Source: Plantago elongata
Taxonomy: Eukaryota > Streptophyta > Magnoliopsida > Lamiales > Plantaginaceae
Direction of reading: 5' to 3'
Length of the DNA stretch: 26,563 nt
NCBI GenBank assembly: GCA_036897095.1
Contig: JAYMSP010002070.1
Coordinates: 1-26,563 of the forward strand
Part shown: piece by piece, positions 18,147 to 26,563 of the stretch
Position numbering within the stretch: the stretch's first letter is position 1
How the letters are laid out: each line of letters starts with the position of its first letter
The notes under the pieces: generated by a model
What the model saw: the letters and a program-made list of their open reading frames with translations, nothing else
Databases searched by the model: none
What the model was told of the DNA's origin: nothing
Translations under genes and position numbers: made by a program

Positions 18147-20660
18147 AATTAAACAATAATAATAAGTCTCAGTTTGTTTAGCACTTTCTCAAAAACGTAA
18201 AACAACTCTATTTATCGCATTTTCATTTCTTCATGCCAGTTTCTTCAATCGTCTTCTTCCACTGGTCTTCTTCAATCGTCTCTACTCTCTTTCTTCCAGC
18301 TCCCAATCCTTCCCAAAATCTTAATGGATTCCAATTGGCACGCCAAATGATTGCAGCTCAATCGATCCATTACCTAAAAGGATCACCATATCTCACCCCC
18401 AACCACCATTTCCGCTGCTAACCTCAAGCGCTACTCGGATCCTGTCTCTTCCAATCATTGCAAGACATTTCAATCGGTGGCTCATAGTAATTGTGTAACG
18501 ATGTGACCTTCCTAATCGATGCGTCTTTAACCTACACCATCTCGAGGTTATAAACCCGTGCACGACAAATCCAAATCCTCAATTTACTACATTTGTGTTT
18601 CCAACAGAGGCATTTGACTTATCTATTCCCCCATCATCTTTTTTGCCTTCAGGTATATATCACTAACCACGGTTTGTCTGTCTGAGTTGTTTCTTCCGAA
18701 ATTTCAATTACATTCCAATCTTTTCGGTTACTGTTACTTGTTGCAATTTACCACCATTATATTTGATGTAAAGTTACAGGATGCTGAAAAGTCAAGTGAT
18801 TTCTCAGTATTTTAATTTGTTTATGGGTTTGATTAGTTTATTACTATGTTTTGTTAGGCTCTAGTTCTGATTCTAGAGGGAGCATTGCTAATATTATGTG
18901 CAGAGCGAGAAGATTGTGCCATAACCTTAGGAAGATTAATTATTTTGGCCGCTAGCAAGGGTTAGAGAGATTTGCAGATCATTGTGTGGATTGATTGTTA
19001 TTCTACTACCATTCATCCAGGTAAAAAACAAATTTGCTACTATTTACGGAGTTTTGATATATCCTTATCCATCCAAGCAATAAGACATCATGTCAGTTGG
19101 AACATTGTAGCTGGTCCTGGTTGATGTACGTTAATGAGATGGTTTGATAACTTTGTTGTTTGTAGAATGAGGCTTGGAAGAGCAGCATGCATGAGTACTT
19201 AATGATCGTAGAAGATCTCTATACTGCCTACCGTGTTACATTTGATGTGGTAGATTTTTTTTTGTATCCGGTAATGCTTGGTGTCAAGGTTTGTTCTTGT
19301 TAAATCTAACGATTTGAATCATGCTTGTTGCCTTTGGTATTGGGTTGTGTATTGGTTCTACGTATTCATAAAACAATCGATTATCAACATTTTAGGCACT
19401 CCTAGCTCCTTCCAAGGTAAATATATATTAATGCTTTTGATCCTTAGTCCATGTACTATTGTCTTGTTAGAATGTACTTGATCCTCAAATCTGATGGAAT
19501 GTTGTAACTTTCTAAATCAGTATGCTTTCCTTTGGAATTTAGGGTCAATAAATTTCATGGACTCTGTATATTCCAATCTTATGCATGTGGTTTACTTTCT
19601 GATGCTATATTGCGAAACACTTGAATAATCATTCACCACTTTTCAACGTTAGCTCTCAGTGTACTCAAGAATTTGTTAATGAACCTCATGTTTCTTTGTT
19701 ACTATTCAAAGTCTATTGCATCTTTAACTTTCTATACTTTCATGTTGTACATGTGTCATATTTAATTTAAGAATGCAAGTTTCTTGCATCAAAATGTGAA
19801 AGAAGTCAGTATCTTGATATTTCCATCCAATGCAAGCTTAAGATGTTACTATTCCTTCACAATCAAATTTAGGAAATATATTGTACTTATCATGAAAATG
19901 CAAGAGAAAAGCTTGTTAAGAAGTCATAGATCAACCGTCTACTCCTTCCAAGTAAGATATTAACTTCACGTACAATTCATGCATTTACCTAAAATAGGTA
20001 CTTTTTCTTTGTGTGAGATACTTTGAACAAATTCTTCTATCTTGCTCAATTTTAATGTCAGATATTTTCTGTAGAGTGAAGGGGTGTGCTAAAACCTAAC
20101 CAGTACAATTGCAATGGCATCATCATAAGCTCATCATTCATTAATATCGCCAAGAGACTTTGATGTGCTTCATGCTTTCAAGCAGGTTACGGCTCTATAA
20201 TTTGAAGATAATGTATATCTGAAGATGATGTTGCGCTACATACTGATATATCAGGTTCTAGCTTGGAACCGGACCTTTGAGATTTTAGCCGTACATAACT
20301 CTTGTTTTTGATTTTATACCTTTGTTTCTTACGCTGCTTATAAATTACACAACATTTGGAGTGGATAAGTAGATGATTCAGAGCATAGCATTAGGTGATA
20401 TGAGAGTAAACTTGTCCCCAAATACTTGTGCTTTGGGTAAATTCACACTTAAATTTGATGCCTTGAAACTCCTATATTTTCTACCGAGAATGAAACTTTG
20501 TTAAAAATTACATGTTTGTGATATACTTCTATAGCCTCTAATATTAGTGCATATAAAGGATTTTTTTTCTTATGCAAATTCAAGCTTCTACGTCCAAGGA
20601 GATCATAATCCATGCGATATATTTTTATATCACGGGCATGCGCGGTGCTTCAACTCTAGT
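18140..20660. mobile_element. About 2.5-kb insert splitting LINE D (Helitron-like right end)
   Basis: RNase H coding before 18140 and after 20660 join in domain order, so the intervening DNA is an insertion. Its right edge reads tatatcacgggcat, then gcgcggtgcttcaa, then CTCTAGT. That is a degenerate CG-rich hairpin followed by CTAGT, as at Helitron 3' ends, but the next base is G. Alternatively, caactc at 18134-18139 and 20651-20656 (7 of 9 matching if extended) could be a target duplication of a different DNA transposon. The left end does not show a clear TC start. Inside are T/C-rich leader-like sequence (18230-18310) and several exon-like AG/GT boundaries, such as gtttgtag before aatgagg near 19166 and ccttccaag before gtaaata near 19416. 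There is no open frame above about 70 codons and no recognised domain. Confidence 0.5.
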
Positions 20661-20943
20661 GTATCTATAGGGAGCAGAATGAAGTTGCGGATAAAATTGC
20701 CAAAATGGCTAGCTCTCCTTTTTTTTTTTTCTTGAAGTTGATAATTTATCAAATTGTATGCCTAACTTTGGTAATTTAGAATTTGATGTTAAAGTGTAGG
20801 ACTTTTTGCCCCCTTGGTTGGAATGTTGGATATTGATGGATTTAAACACTACTAGGTTTCGCTGGGTTGTGACATCTCATGAGGCGGTTATGTAATGACT
20901 TTTAACTCTTATTTTGCTAGTATTTGGCTTTAAAAAAAAAAGA
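20657..20943 (+). pseudogene. LINE D RNase H C-terminal block, 3' tail and poly(A)
   Basis: The bases at about 20662-20720 read CIYREQNEVADKIAKMASSP. This is the final RNase H block (hv-RE-N-vAD-lAk) and the exact continuation of the domain that stops near 18140. Beyond it, a T-run (20719-20731) and AT-rich 3' untranslated sequence lead to ggcttt followed by about 10 A residues ending near 20941. The poly(A) gives the 3' end of the retroposon. Confidence 0.72.
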
Positions 20944-21168
20944 TTCAAGGAATGGGTTGAGAGATTGTATCTAAATTTTATTAAATTTAATTACAATTGA
21001 AAAAGGATATAGTGGTACATTCATATTTTATCACTAAATTATATATAATTAAAGGTAGTATGTAACCAAAAACTTAGCGCGTGGAGAATACTAAGTTGCA
21101 CGCGCAAGAACCGAATTTTTCGCCATCTCCACTGTAGCCGAAAGTCTTTTTCATCTTCGTCTTCATCT
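20944..21168. other. AT-rich spacer, no gene recognised
   Basis: This is the flank downstream of the LINE D poly(A). It contains an imperfect inverted pair, gcgcgtggagaatact and aagttgcacgcgc, at about 21077-21108. No coding region is supported. Confidence 0.35.
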
Positions 21169-21378
21169 TTAATTCTTTCTGGTGATTCTTTTCCTCTTGA
21201 ATAAAACATCAGAATTGATGCCCTCAATTTGAGGACCTTGTAACGGATTCCAGGCAAACAAATCACGGGAATGCTTCTTTAGTGAGTCACCAGCAGATCG
21301 AAATTCTTCTGGAGCTTGCGAGGCACCGGCAAATTGGATCGAAAGTCTTCTAGCACTGTTTAGCAATATACCAACCAA
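21169..21378 (-). CDS. Unidentified 69-codon ORF, possible gene fragment
   Basis: The minus-strand frame begins MVGILLNSARRLSIQFAGAS and continues through QAPEEFRSAGDSLKKHSRD, then LFAWNPLQGPQIEG, ending in a basic tail (FKRKRITRKN). Composition is balanced and protein-like rather than low-complexity. It remains open upstream of the ATG for about ten codons, so the ATG may be internal to an exon. I recognise no family. On the opposite strand, the end of this region has a good splice donor (caaccaag then gtaattaa, about 21420), so the region may instead belong to a plus-strand transcript. It could also be chance. Confidence 0.25.
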   Translation of the reverse strand: MVGILLNSARRLSIQFAGASQAPEEFRSAGDSLKKHSRDLFAWNPLQGPQIEGINSDVLFKRKRITRKN

Positions 21379-22436
21379 AAAGCTGCAAGCGTTTTGATTC
21401 CTCTTTCGAAATCAACCAAGGTAATTAATTATCTTTCAATTGTTCTCCCATATATGGATACAAAATATATTGCTTAGTTTCAATGGAGTTGTGTTACTGC
21501 CTGTGAATGTTAGATCTAATGTACTTGGGGAAAGCTCATTTGATTCAATTGAATATGAAATTGGAATTATGGACGTTCTGAGCTTCCTCTATCTAATTCT
21601 CTCCTTCTCATCAACTCCTATGTACCAAATTAAGTGTTGTAATAGATTTCTAGGCTTACAGCCATATATCTTGGTTAGAGTTAATAGTTTCGAAATTATC
21701 ACAAATGCATCACATTAGTTTGTTGAATTGATGTTGAAGAGTGAAGATTCAGATCCTGTAGATAGATATCAAAGTCTTTCTCTATTTTAAAGAAAACCAT
21801 GGAATAAAATTTCGGTTCATATTCCATATCTAATTATCAATTTAATTAGACAACTCGGAGACTTTTCAAAAAAGTTTCGAGGTGTTAGCAATCTAAGTTC
21901 TCTGGCTTTATTAACCACTTAACCAGTGCTACATTAGTTTATCTTACGTTTATCTGAAATTCAAATCGTTATAGTCTGGTTGCAAGGTAACCGTTGCACT
22001 ACCTGCCCAAACTGTAGACCAGTCCACATACATGTGCGTTTTGATCTTGTTTAGCTCCTGAACCCTACATTTGTGCCTTTTTACTGTAATGGATTGGCAC
22101 ATGGATTTGCAAAGATCCAGGAGATGACTAAGAAGGTCACTTTCTTATGTAACTTGGTGCTGGTATAGGTTATTGCTGACAAGTATATGCAAATTCAGCA
22201 ACTTGGGATCACCTAGCTTTTGAGTCATTAAACTGAGTTTGATACAGGGTGAAATAAATAAATCACCACAGACTATGGGTTAATATTGGTTATAATCTTC
22301 ATGTACATAAACAAGAATTATTTCCACATTATTCAATTTAACTATGTGAAATATATATAGGGCATATGCAAACAAACAAAGTTAAATAAACAAAGCATTT
22401 AAATATAATTAAGTAACATTATTTCGTAAATTCTAG
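21379..22436. other. No gene recognised; intron-like AT-rich sequence
   Basis: A T-rich plus strand, typical of plant introns, lies upstream of the exon-like block at 22437. The 92-codon frame at 21440-21718 is hydrophobic with no motif. No clear upstream exon could be assigned. Confidence 0.35.
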
Positions 22437-23325
22437 GCGGTCTGCAAATGCCCATCGAGCTTTCCGAGCTCTTCCATCGACTCACTAAATCCATCACTCT
22501 AAAGGTATAAGCTTCATCTCTGCACTACTAATCATTCAATTTATCAGCTGTCAATGTTGGGGAAATCATGAAACTTGTCCTTATAATTTTTTTTTTCTTT
22601 GTATGTTTGCATTTGAATTTAATTCTGTAATGAGTGCATATGTTGTTGGAATTTGACGTATATTATGTTGATCCGATGTGTAAGAGCAACTGTTTTGTAG
22701 TTAACTTGAGTTTATATGTTTGCTAGACTCGGGTGTTCTTTGCCTAAGCTATGTTAACCGAGTCTTTTCAGTTGTGAGATATAACAATAAGGTGGTTTTT
22801 TTGCTAAATTTAAAGGGAGGCTCTATACTTTGAGCTTAGTTGAAAACTTATAGTTCCACCTGGAAAATCAACAAAAATGTGTTCTTCTTCTACGTGCTAT
22901 AGAATATGGTTGTAGGAGGATTGTATGTGCATGCTTTGACTTAAACTTTCAACCATTTCTAGAAGAAGCTAAAGGAGATGCTGATGTCCATGGTATCTGC
23001 AATTACTTCATATTTTTATCTTGGAAGAGTAATTGGCTATATCTTGCTTCTACGCTGTACATATTTAGTTCTCAGAAGCTACACTGTTGTTATGTTCTTA
23101 AATTGAGTTCAATATGTTTTCTCAACTTGTTCTTCAAATGGTAATTCAGGAAAGCAAGCTTTAATTGGTTTACTTTGATGTTATTTTTCATTTCATTTGT
23201 AATTTAATGTGTTCACGTTCAATCATTTAGATCAAAATTTCTATTTACATGTATGATCAAGTTTAATGAAATTCAATCTTTTTTCCTAGATGATAAGGAA
23301 CAATGATCTTAATGAGTTGAAGAAG
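22437..23325 (+). CDS. Three exon-like blocks of an unidentified spliced gene or gene fragment
   Basis: Three short blocks have good plant splice borders. 22437-22504 lies between ttctag and gtataag and encodes, after two partial-codon bases, GLQMPIELSELFHRLTKSI plus TLK. 22963-22992 lies between atttctag and gtatctg and encodes KKLKEMLMSM. 23290-23325 lies between tttcctag and gtgagat and encodes MIRNNDLNELKK. The second and third are exact multiples of three, all in phase 0, and no stop interrupts the joined frame. The intervening DNA is T-rich, as in plant introns. I do not recognise the protein, which is helical and Lys/Leu-rich. Upstream exons and the 3' end were not found. A LINE fragment starts about 150 bp downstream, so the gene may be truncated. 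The coding strand and exon limits are inferred. Confidence 0.35.
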
Positions 23326-23474
23326 GTGAGATCTCTGGAACTTTCTATCATTGAAAATGAAGAGGAAGTAATGTTGATACCAAAACTATGAAAGAGAGAA
23401 TGAAAGAGAGCAGGTTCAGCAGCAACTAAGCTGGATGGGGAGTTCAAATTCAGCAGCTCTCGATCATTGGAACA

Positions 23475-23818
23475 ACAAGTTAGTTGGTCTCCTCCGTCTC
23501 TAGGTTTCATTAAAATTAATTTTGATGCTTCTATGAGCCCCTCTCTTTCCAAAGGCAGGTGCAGGGGTTGTGGTTAAGGACTGCAATGGTACGGTACTAT
23601 CATAGGAATACAAGAAGTACTGGCGTAGAAATACAAGAATTCGATTATACTCAAGGGACGGAAGTTGATGAATCATTGGCAACACGAGTAGCAATTCAAT
23701 TAGTTGTGGTAACGAATTATCGACACGTTATGTTCGAAGGTGATTGTATCCCTGCCTTTCTATAATCCTGATGTAATTCCTTCCACTGATTAATATATGA
23801 TTTCTTTCTTAAAAAAAG
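23475..23818 (+). pseudogene. LINE E RNase H fragment with A-rich 3' end
   Basis: The bases from about 23475 read VSWSPPSLGFIKINFDAS, the W-PP--G--K-N-DA start of RVT_3-type RNase H with its first catalytic Asp. After a one-base frameshift near 23550 comes GAGVVVKDCNGTVLS and a stop. A later frame (to 23765) has QGTEVDESLATRVAIQLVVV, then VMFEGDC, the region of the second and third acidic residues (a GD in place of the usual SD). It ends near gattaatatatgattt followed by an A-run at 23811-23817. This resembles the end of a LINE, although stand-alone RNase H-like domains also occur in plants. Reverse transcriptase and the C-terminal block are absent. Confidence 0.72.
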
Positions 23819-23947
23819 GTTTGTTCGTATTGTACTAGCTCTAATTAATTGCTAACTCTTTTGCAAGTAATTATTTAAAGGCCTCAATAAATTTTAGTAA
23901 AAAAATAAAAAAAAGAAGGTCAAGTTAACTAACGTTAAAATACATAG

Positions 23948-23966
23948 TAACACGTGCCGCGTGTTA
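23948..23966. repeat. CG-rich hairpin TAACACG / CGTGTTA
   Basis: A perfect 7-bp inverted repeat surrounds TGCCG. Read on the minus strand it is followed immediately by ctatgt, close to the CTAGT of Helitron ends but not matching it. It is recorded as a structure, and a decayed Helitron terminus is only a possibility. Confidence 0.45.
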
Positions 23967-24033
23967 TGCAATTTCTATAATTTTTTTAAATTTGTAAGAT
24001 CGTACTCGAGTATCATCTAACAGAGACCTGTCT

Positions 24034-24058
24034 TTAGGTCGGTACGAAGCCGACCTGA
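24034..24058. repeat. CG-rich hairpin, copy 2 (AGGTCGG arms)
   Basis: AGGTCGG and CCGACCT flank the 7-base loop TACGAAG. Taken in reverse complement over 25 bases, it matches the 5225-5249 hairpin at 22 positions, including most of the loop. It lies about 20 bp before the start of the right-hand minisatellite. Confidence 0.65.
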
Positions 24059-24990
24059 AAATAGAAAAACCCAATCTAGTTTCATGTTCATAAAAGTTAG
24101 TTTCATGTTCACAAAATTTAGGTTCATGTTCATAAAAGCTAGTTTTATGTTCATAAAATCTAGTTTAAAAAACACTAAAGTTAGTTTTAGGTTCCAACAC
24201 CAACATATATTAGTTTAATTAGTTTCATATGAATTGAAGTTAGTTTCAGGTGCTTTTATACTAGTTTCAAGATTTTTTATATTTGTTTAAGAACCACAAA
24301 ACATGTTTTCATGTTCACAAAAACTAGTTTCAGAACAACAAAAACTAATTTCACGTTCACAAAAAGCTAGTTTCAGTAACACAAAACTAATTTCAAAACC
24401 ATAAAACCTAGTTTCATGATATTTTATATTAGTTTCATATTCACAAAAGCTAGTTTAAGAACAACAAAACCTAGTTTCATGACTACAAAAGGTAAGTTTC
24501 ATATAAAAAAACCCAGTTTCATAATCTTTTTGTATTAGTTTCATATTCACAAAAACTAGTTTCAGAACAATAAAAACTAATTCCATGTTCACAAAAGCTA
24601 GTTCAGTAATACAAAAACTAGTTTCAAAATTATAAAACTTAGTTTCATGATATTTTATATTAGTTTCATATTCAAAAAAGCTAGTTTCATAACATCCAAA
24701 CCTAGTTTCAGAAGTATAAAAAGTAAGCACAAATTTTGGTTTTACTAGATTCAAAGCAAGCTAGTTTCAAAATTATAAAAGTTATTTATCATTGACATAA
24801 AAATTAATTTCAAACATGGCAGTACTAATTAGGAGTATAAACGGTGGTTTCATTAGTTTCAAAACAAAGCTAGGATAGTTTCGAAGTAAATCAAACTAAT
24901 TTCATGAATATAAAAAAATTAGTTTTACAAATATAAAATTTAGTTAAAAACATGTCAGTACAACCCTGTACCGTCCTAAACCTTAAACCC

Positions 24991-25975
24991 TAATTAAGCG
25001 TTTCTCAGGACTACAATGCTAGTTTCAGCAAAAGAAAAGTACTAGATTCAAGTTCATTGAGCTAGTTTCATGATGATTAAAGCTAGTTTCATAGGCATAA
25101 ACAATAGTTTCATGGATATAAAACTTTAGTTTCGTGCCAACACAAGTTAGTTTCATGAACTCAAAATCTAGTTTTATAGTTCTAAAACCCTAAAGGAATG
25201 ACAAACTCTAGAAAAACCACTGAAGTTGAAAACACTTTCCGGGAGCTACGGTCTTACATAGGGTTTAAGATTGAGGACCCAAAATCCTAATTAAGCATTT
25301 CTCGGGACTACAATGCTAGTTTTAACAAAAGAAAAGTATTGGTTTTAGGTTCATTGAGCTAGTTTCATGGGCATAAACACTAGTTTATTGGGTATAAAAC
25401 CCTAATTTTATGCTCACACAAGGTAGTTTCATGGACTCAAAACTTAGTTTCATAGTTCTAAAACCTTAAAGGGACTGGTGAACCCTAAAAAAACCACTCC
25501 CTCCGGGAGCAACGGTCTTCATTAGGGTTTAGGGTTGAGGACGGGTACATGGATCGCCATGTACCCGTCCTCAACCCTAAACTCTAATTAAGCATTTCTC
25601 GGGACTACAATGCTAGTTTCAACAAAAGAAAAATACTAGGTTCATTGAGCTAGTTTTATGATGATTAAAGTTAATTTTATGATGATTAATGTTAGTTTCG
25701 TGGGTATAAACCTTAGTTTTATGCCCACACAAGCTAGTTTCGTGGACTCAAAATCTAGTTTCATAGTTCTAAAACCCCAAATGTGATGAACCTAAAAAAT
25801 CACTGAATTTGAGAACTTTCTCCGGGAGCTACGGTTTTAATTAGGGTTTAGGGTTGAGGATCTGACCACCCTGTACTCGTTCTAAACCCTAAACCCTAAT
25901 TAAGTTTTTCTCGGGACTACAATGCTAGTTCAGCAAAAGTAAAGTACTAGTTTCAGGTTCATTGAGCTAGTTTCA
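24991..25975 (+). repeat. About 300-bp higher-order tandem repeat within the minisatellite
   Basis: The landmark taattaag, then c/t-rich bases, then gggactacaatgctag starts at 24991, 25288, 25585 and 25897, giving periods of 297, 297 and 312 bp. There are three full units and a partial fourth. Each unit holds several tagtttcat-type 21-mers and then a block containing ttctaaaaccc, a ccactga-like stretch, ccgggagc and acggt. It ends in gggttta and cctaaaccctaa-like sequence, so plant telomere-like heptamers mark the unit junctions. Confidence 0.88.
25521..25588. repeat. Near-perfect 32-bp-arm palindrome with telomere-like motifs
   Basis: The left arm 25521-25552 (starting attagggtttagggttg) and the right arm 25557-25588 (ending caaccctaaactctaat) are complementary at 31 of 32 positions, separated only by atcg. 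The inner 25 bp are perfect. The sequence lies at the junction between two higher-order units. A related pair is at about 25834-25901, with 17-bp perfect arms (aattagggtttagggtt) and a longer loop. Such a structure can extrude a cruciform in DNA or a strong hairpin in RNA. Confidence 0.9.
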
Positions 25976-26563
25976 TCATATTTTGTATTAGTTTCATATT
26001 CAAAAACGCTGGTTTCAGAATAACAAAAACCTAGTCTCATGTTCACAAAAACTAGTTTCATTTTCACAAAAGCTAGTTTCAGATTCACAAAACCTAGTTT
26101 CATGATCTTTTGTATTAGTTTCATATTCACAAAAGCTAAACAACAAAAAATAATTTCAGGTTCACAAAAGCTAGTTTATTCAATAACACAAAAACTAGTT
26201 TCAAAACCACAAAACCTAGTTTCATGATCTTTTGTATTAGTTTCATATTCACAAAAGCTAGTTTCAGAACAACAAAAAATAATTTCATGTTCACAAAAAC
26301 TAGTTTATTCAATAACACAAAAACTAGTTTCAAAACCACAAAATCTAGTTTCATGATATTTTGTATTAGTTTCAAAACCACAAAACCTAGTTCCATATTC
26401 ACAAAAATCTTGAAACTTGTCGAATTAAAATTCTTGAAACTAGTACGGGCATGTTTGAAACTAACTGTTATGTTCCAGAACAACAAAAACATAATTTCAT
26501 GTTCACAAAATCTAATTTAAAAAACAAGAAAGTTAGTTTCAGGAACACATACAACTAGTTTTT

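Larger units (their letters stand above)
15496..20943 (+). mobile_element. LINE D: twin-primed, internally deleted LINE split by a later insertion
   Basis: This is one retroposon assembled from pieces whose protein order is continuous. The endonuclease segment is inverted at 15647-15496. The sense part runs 15648-18146 (end of endonuclease, linker, partial reverse transcriptase, zinc finger, start of RNase H), and the rest of RNase H with a 3' tail lies at about 20657-20943. It ends in a 10-base poly(A) at about 20932-20941. Internal stops and frameshifts throughout show that it is dead. No target duplication was recognised, possibly because of age or the adjacent Helitron-like end. Confidence 0.7.
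24076..26563 (+). repeat. 21-bp-period minisatellite, continues past the right edge
   Basis: The unit is approximately tagtttcatgttcacaaaag, 21 bp, clearest at 26050-26130 where four consecutive units keep exact spacing. It extends over at least 2.5 kb with many diverged units. Local higher-order periods occur: about 122-129 bp around 26100-26400 (the phrase catgat followed by (c/a)ttttgtattag at 26101, 26223 and 26352). Because 21 is a multiple of three, frames stay open and give heptad-like peptides such as KLVFVNM on the minus strand. I take these as shadows, not genes. Confidence 0.9.

Noticed and set aside
25835..25905. Interstitial telomere sequence from a chromosome fusion
   Set aside because: Only two to three heptamers occur at each place, always at the same position of the 300-bp unit and in inverted pairs. 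They are part of the satellite unit rather than a telomere tract.
24455..26520. Repetitive ORFs with KLVFVNM-like heptads
   Set aside because: The 21-bp repeat period is a multiple of three and keeps frames open on both strands. Different frames give equally regular peptides, and there is no start, promoter or splice context.
1..26563. Search for tRNA or rRNA genes
   Set aside because: No tRNA-like cloverleaf with a convincing GGTTCGANTCC arm and no rRNA core motifs were noticed on either strand. A tRNAscan run would settle this.

Overview
The window looks like intergenic, transposon-dense DNA from a plant nuclear genome, most likely a eudicot. The evidence is AT-rich sequence without compact operons, plant-type LINE (L1-clade) ORFs with a DUF4283-like gag domain and an RNase H domain, a hAT element with an exact 8-bp target duplication, Stowaway-like and Helitron-like ends, a solo-LTR-like segment, and long minisatellites. 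No intact host protein gene, tRNA or rRNA was recognised. Nearly all coding similarity is decayed retroelement. The species cannot be named from the sequence.

Layout. 1-6.37 kb: AT-rich DNA with a minor edge ORF, a duplicated pyrimidine tract (1.5-1.9 kb), a 60-bp duplication, two exon-like relics on the minus strand (2.4-2.9 kb), one Stowaway-like end (3.6 kb) and a CG-rich hairpin (5.2 kb). 6.37-7.23 kb: an 837-bp non-autonomous hAT element flanked by GTTACGGA on both sides and carrying an internal 88-bp tandem repeat. 7.7-8.6 kb: a 32-bp minisatellite. 8.9-9.6 kb: an inverted-repeat element. 10.2-13.6 kb: LINE A, with a broken ORF1, the first 51 codons of the endonuclease, an LTR-like insertion and a probable 3' end. 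14.0-14.65 kb: the RNase H end of LINE B on the minus strand. 14.93-15.29 kb: a LINE 3' stub (C) with a 14-bp target duplication.

15.5-20.94 kb: LINE D. It begins with an inverted endonuclease segment that joins head-to-head to the sense-strand remainder, the signature of twin-primed reverse transcription. It continues through a reverse transcriptase that lacks its YADD half, a zinc-finger region and RNase H. RNase H stops mid-domain near 18.14 kb and resumes near 20.66 kb, so a roughly 2.5-kb insert splits it. 21.0-23.33 kb: an anonymous region with an unidentified minus-strand ORF and three plus-strand exon-like blocks whose splice sites and phases agree. 23.47-23.82 kb: another RNase H fragment (LINE E). 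24.08 kb to the right edge: a 21-bp-period minisatellite containing a roughly 300-bp higher-order repeat with a large telomere-motif palindrome.

The genes do not cooperate in any visible system. The window is best read as a layered record of insertions, with LINEs as host DNA for later LTR and Helitron-like insertions. The points most worth checking are the twin-primed and then interrupted LINE D, the unidentified exon chain at 22.4-23.3 kb, and the hierarchical repeats at the right end.
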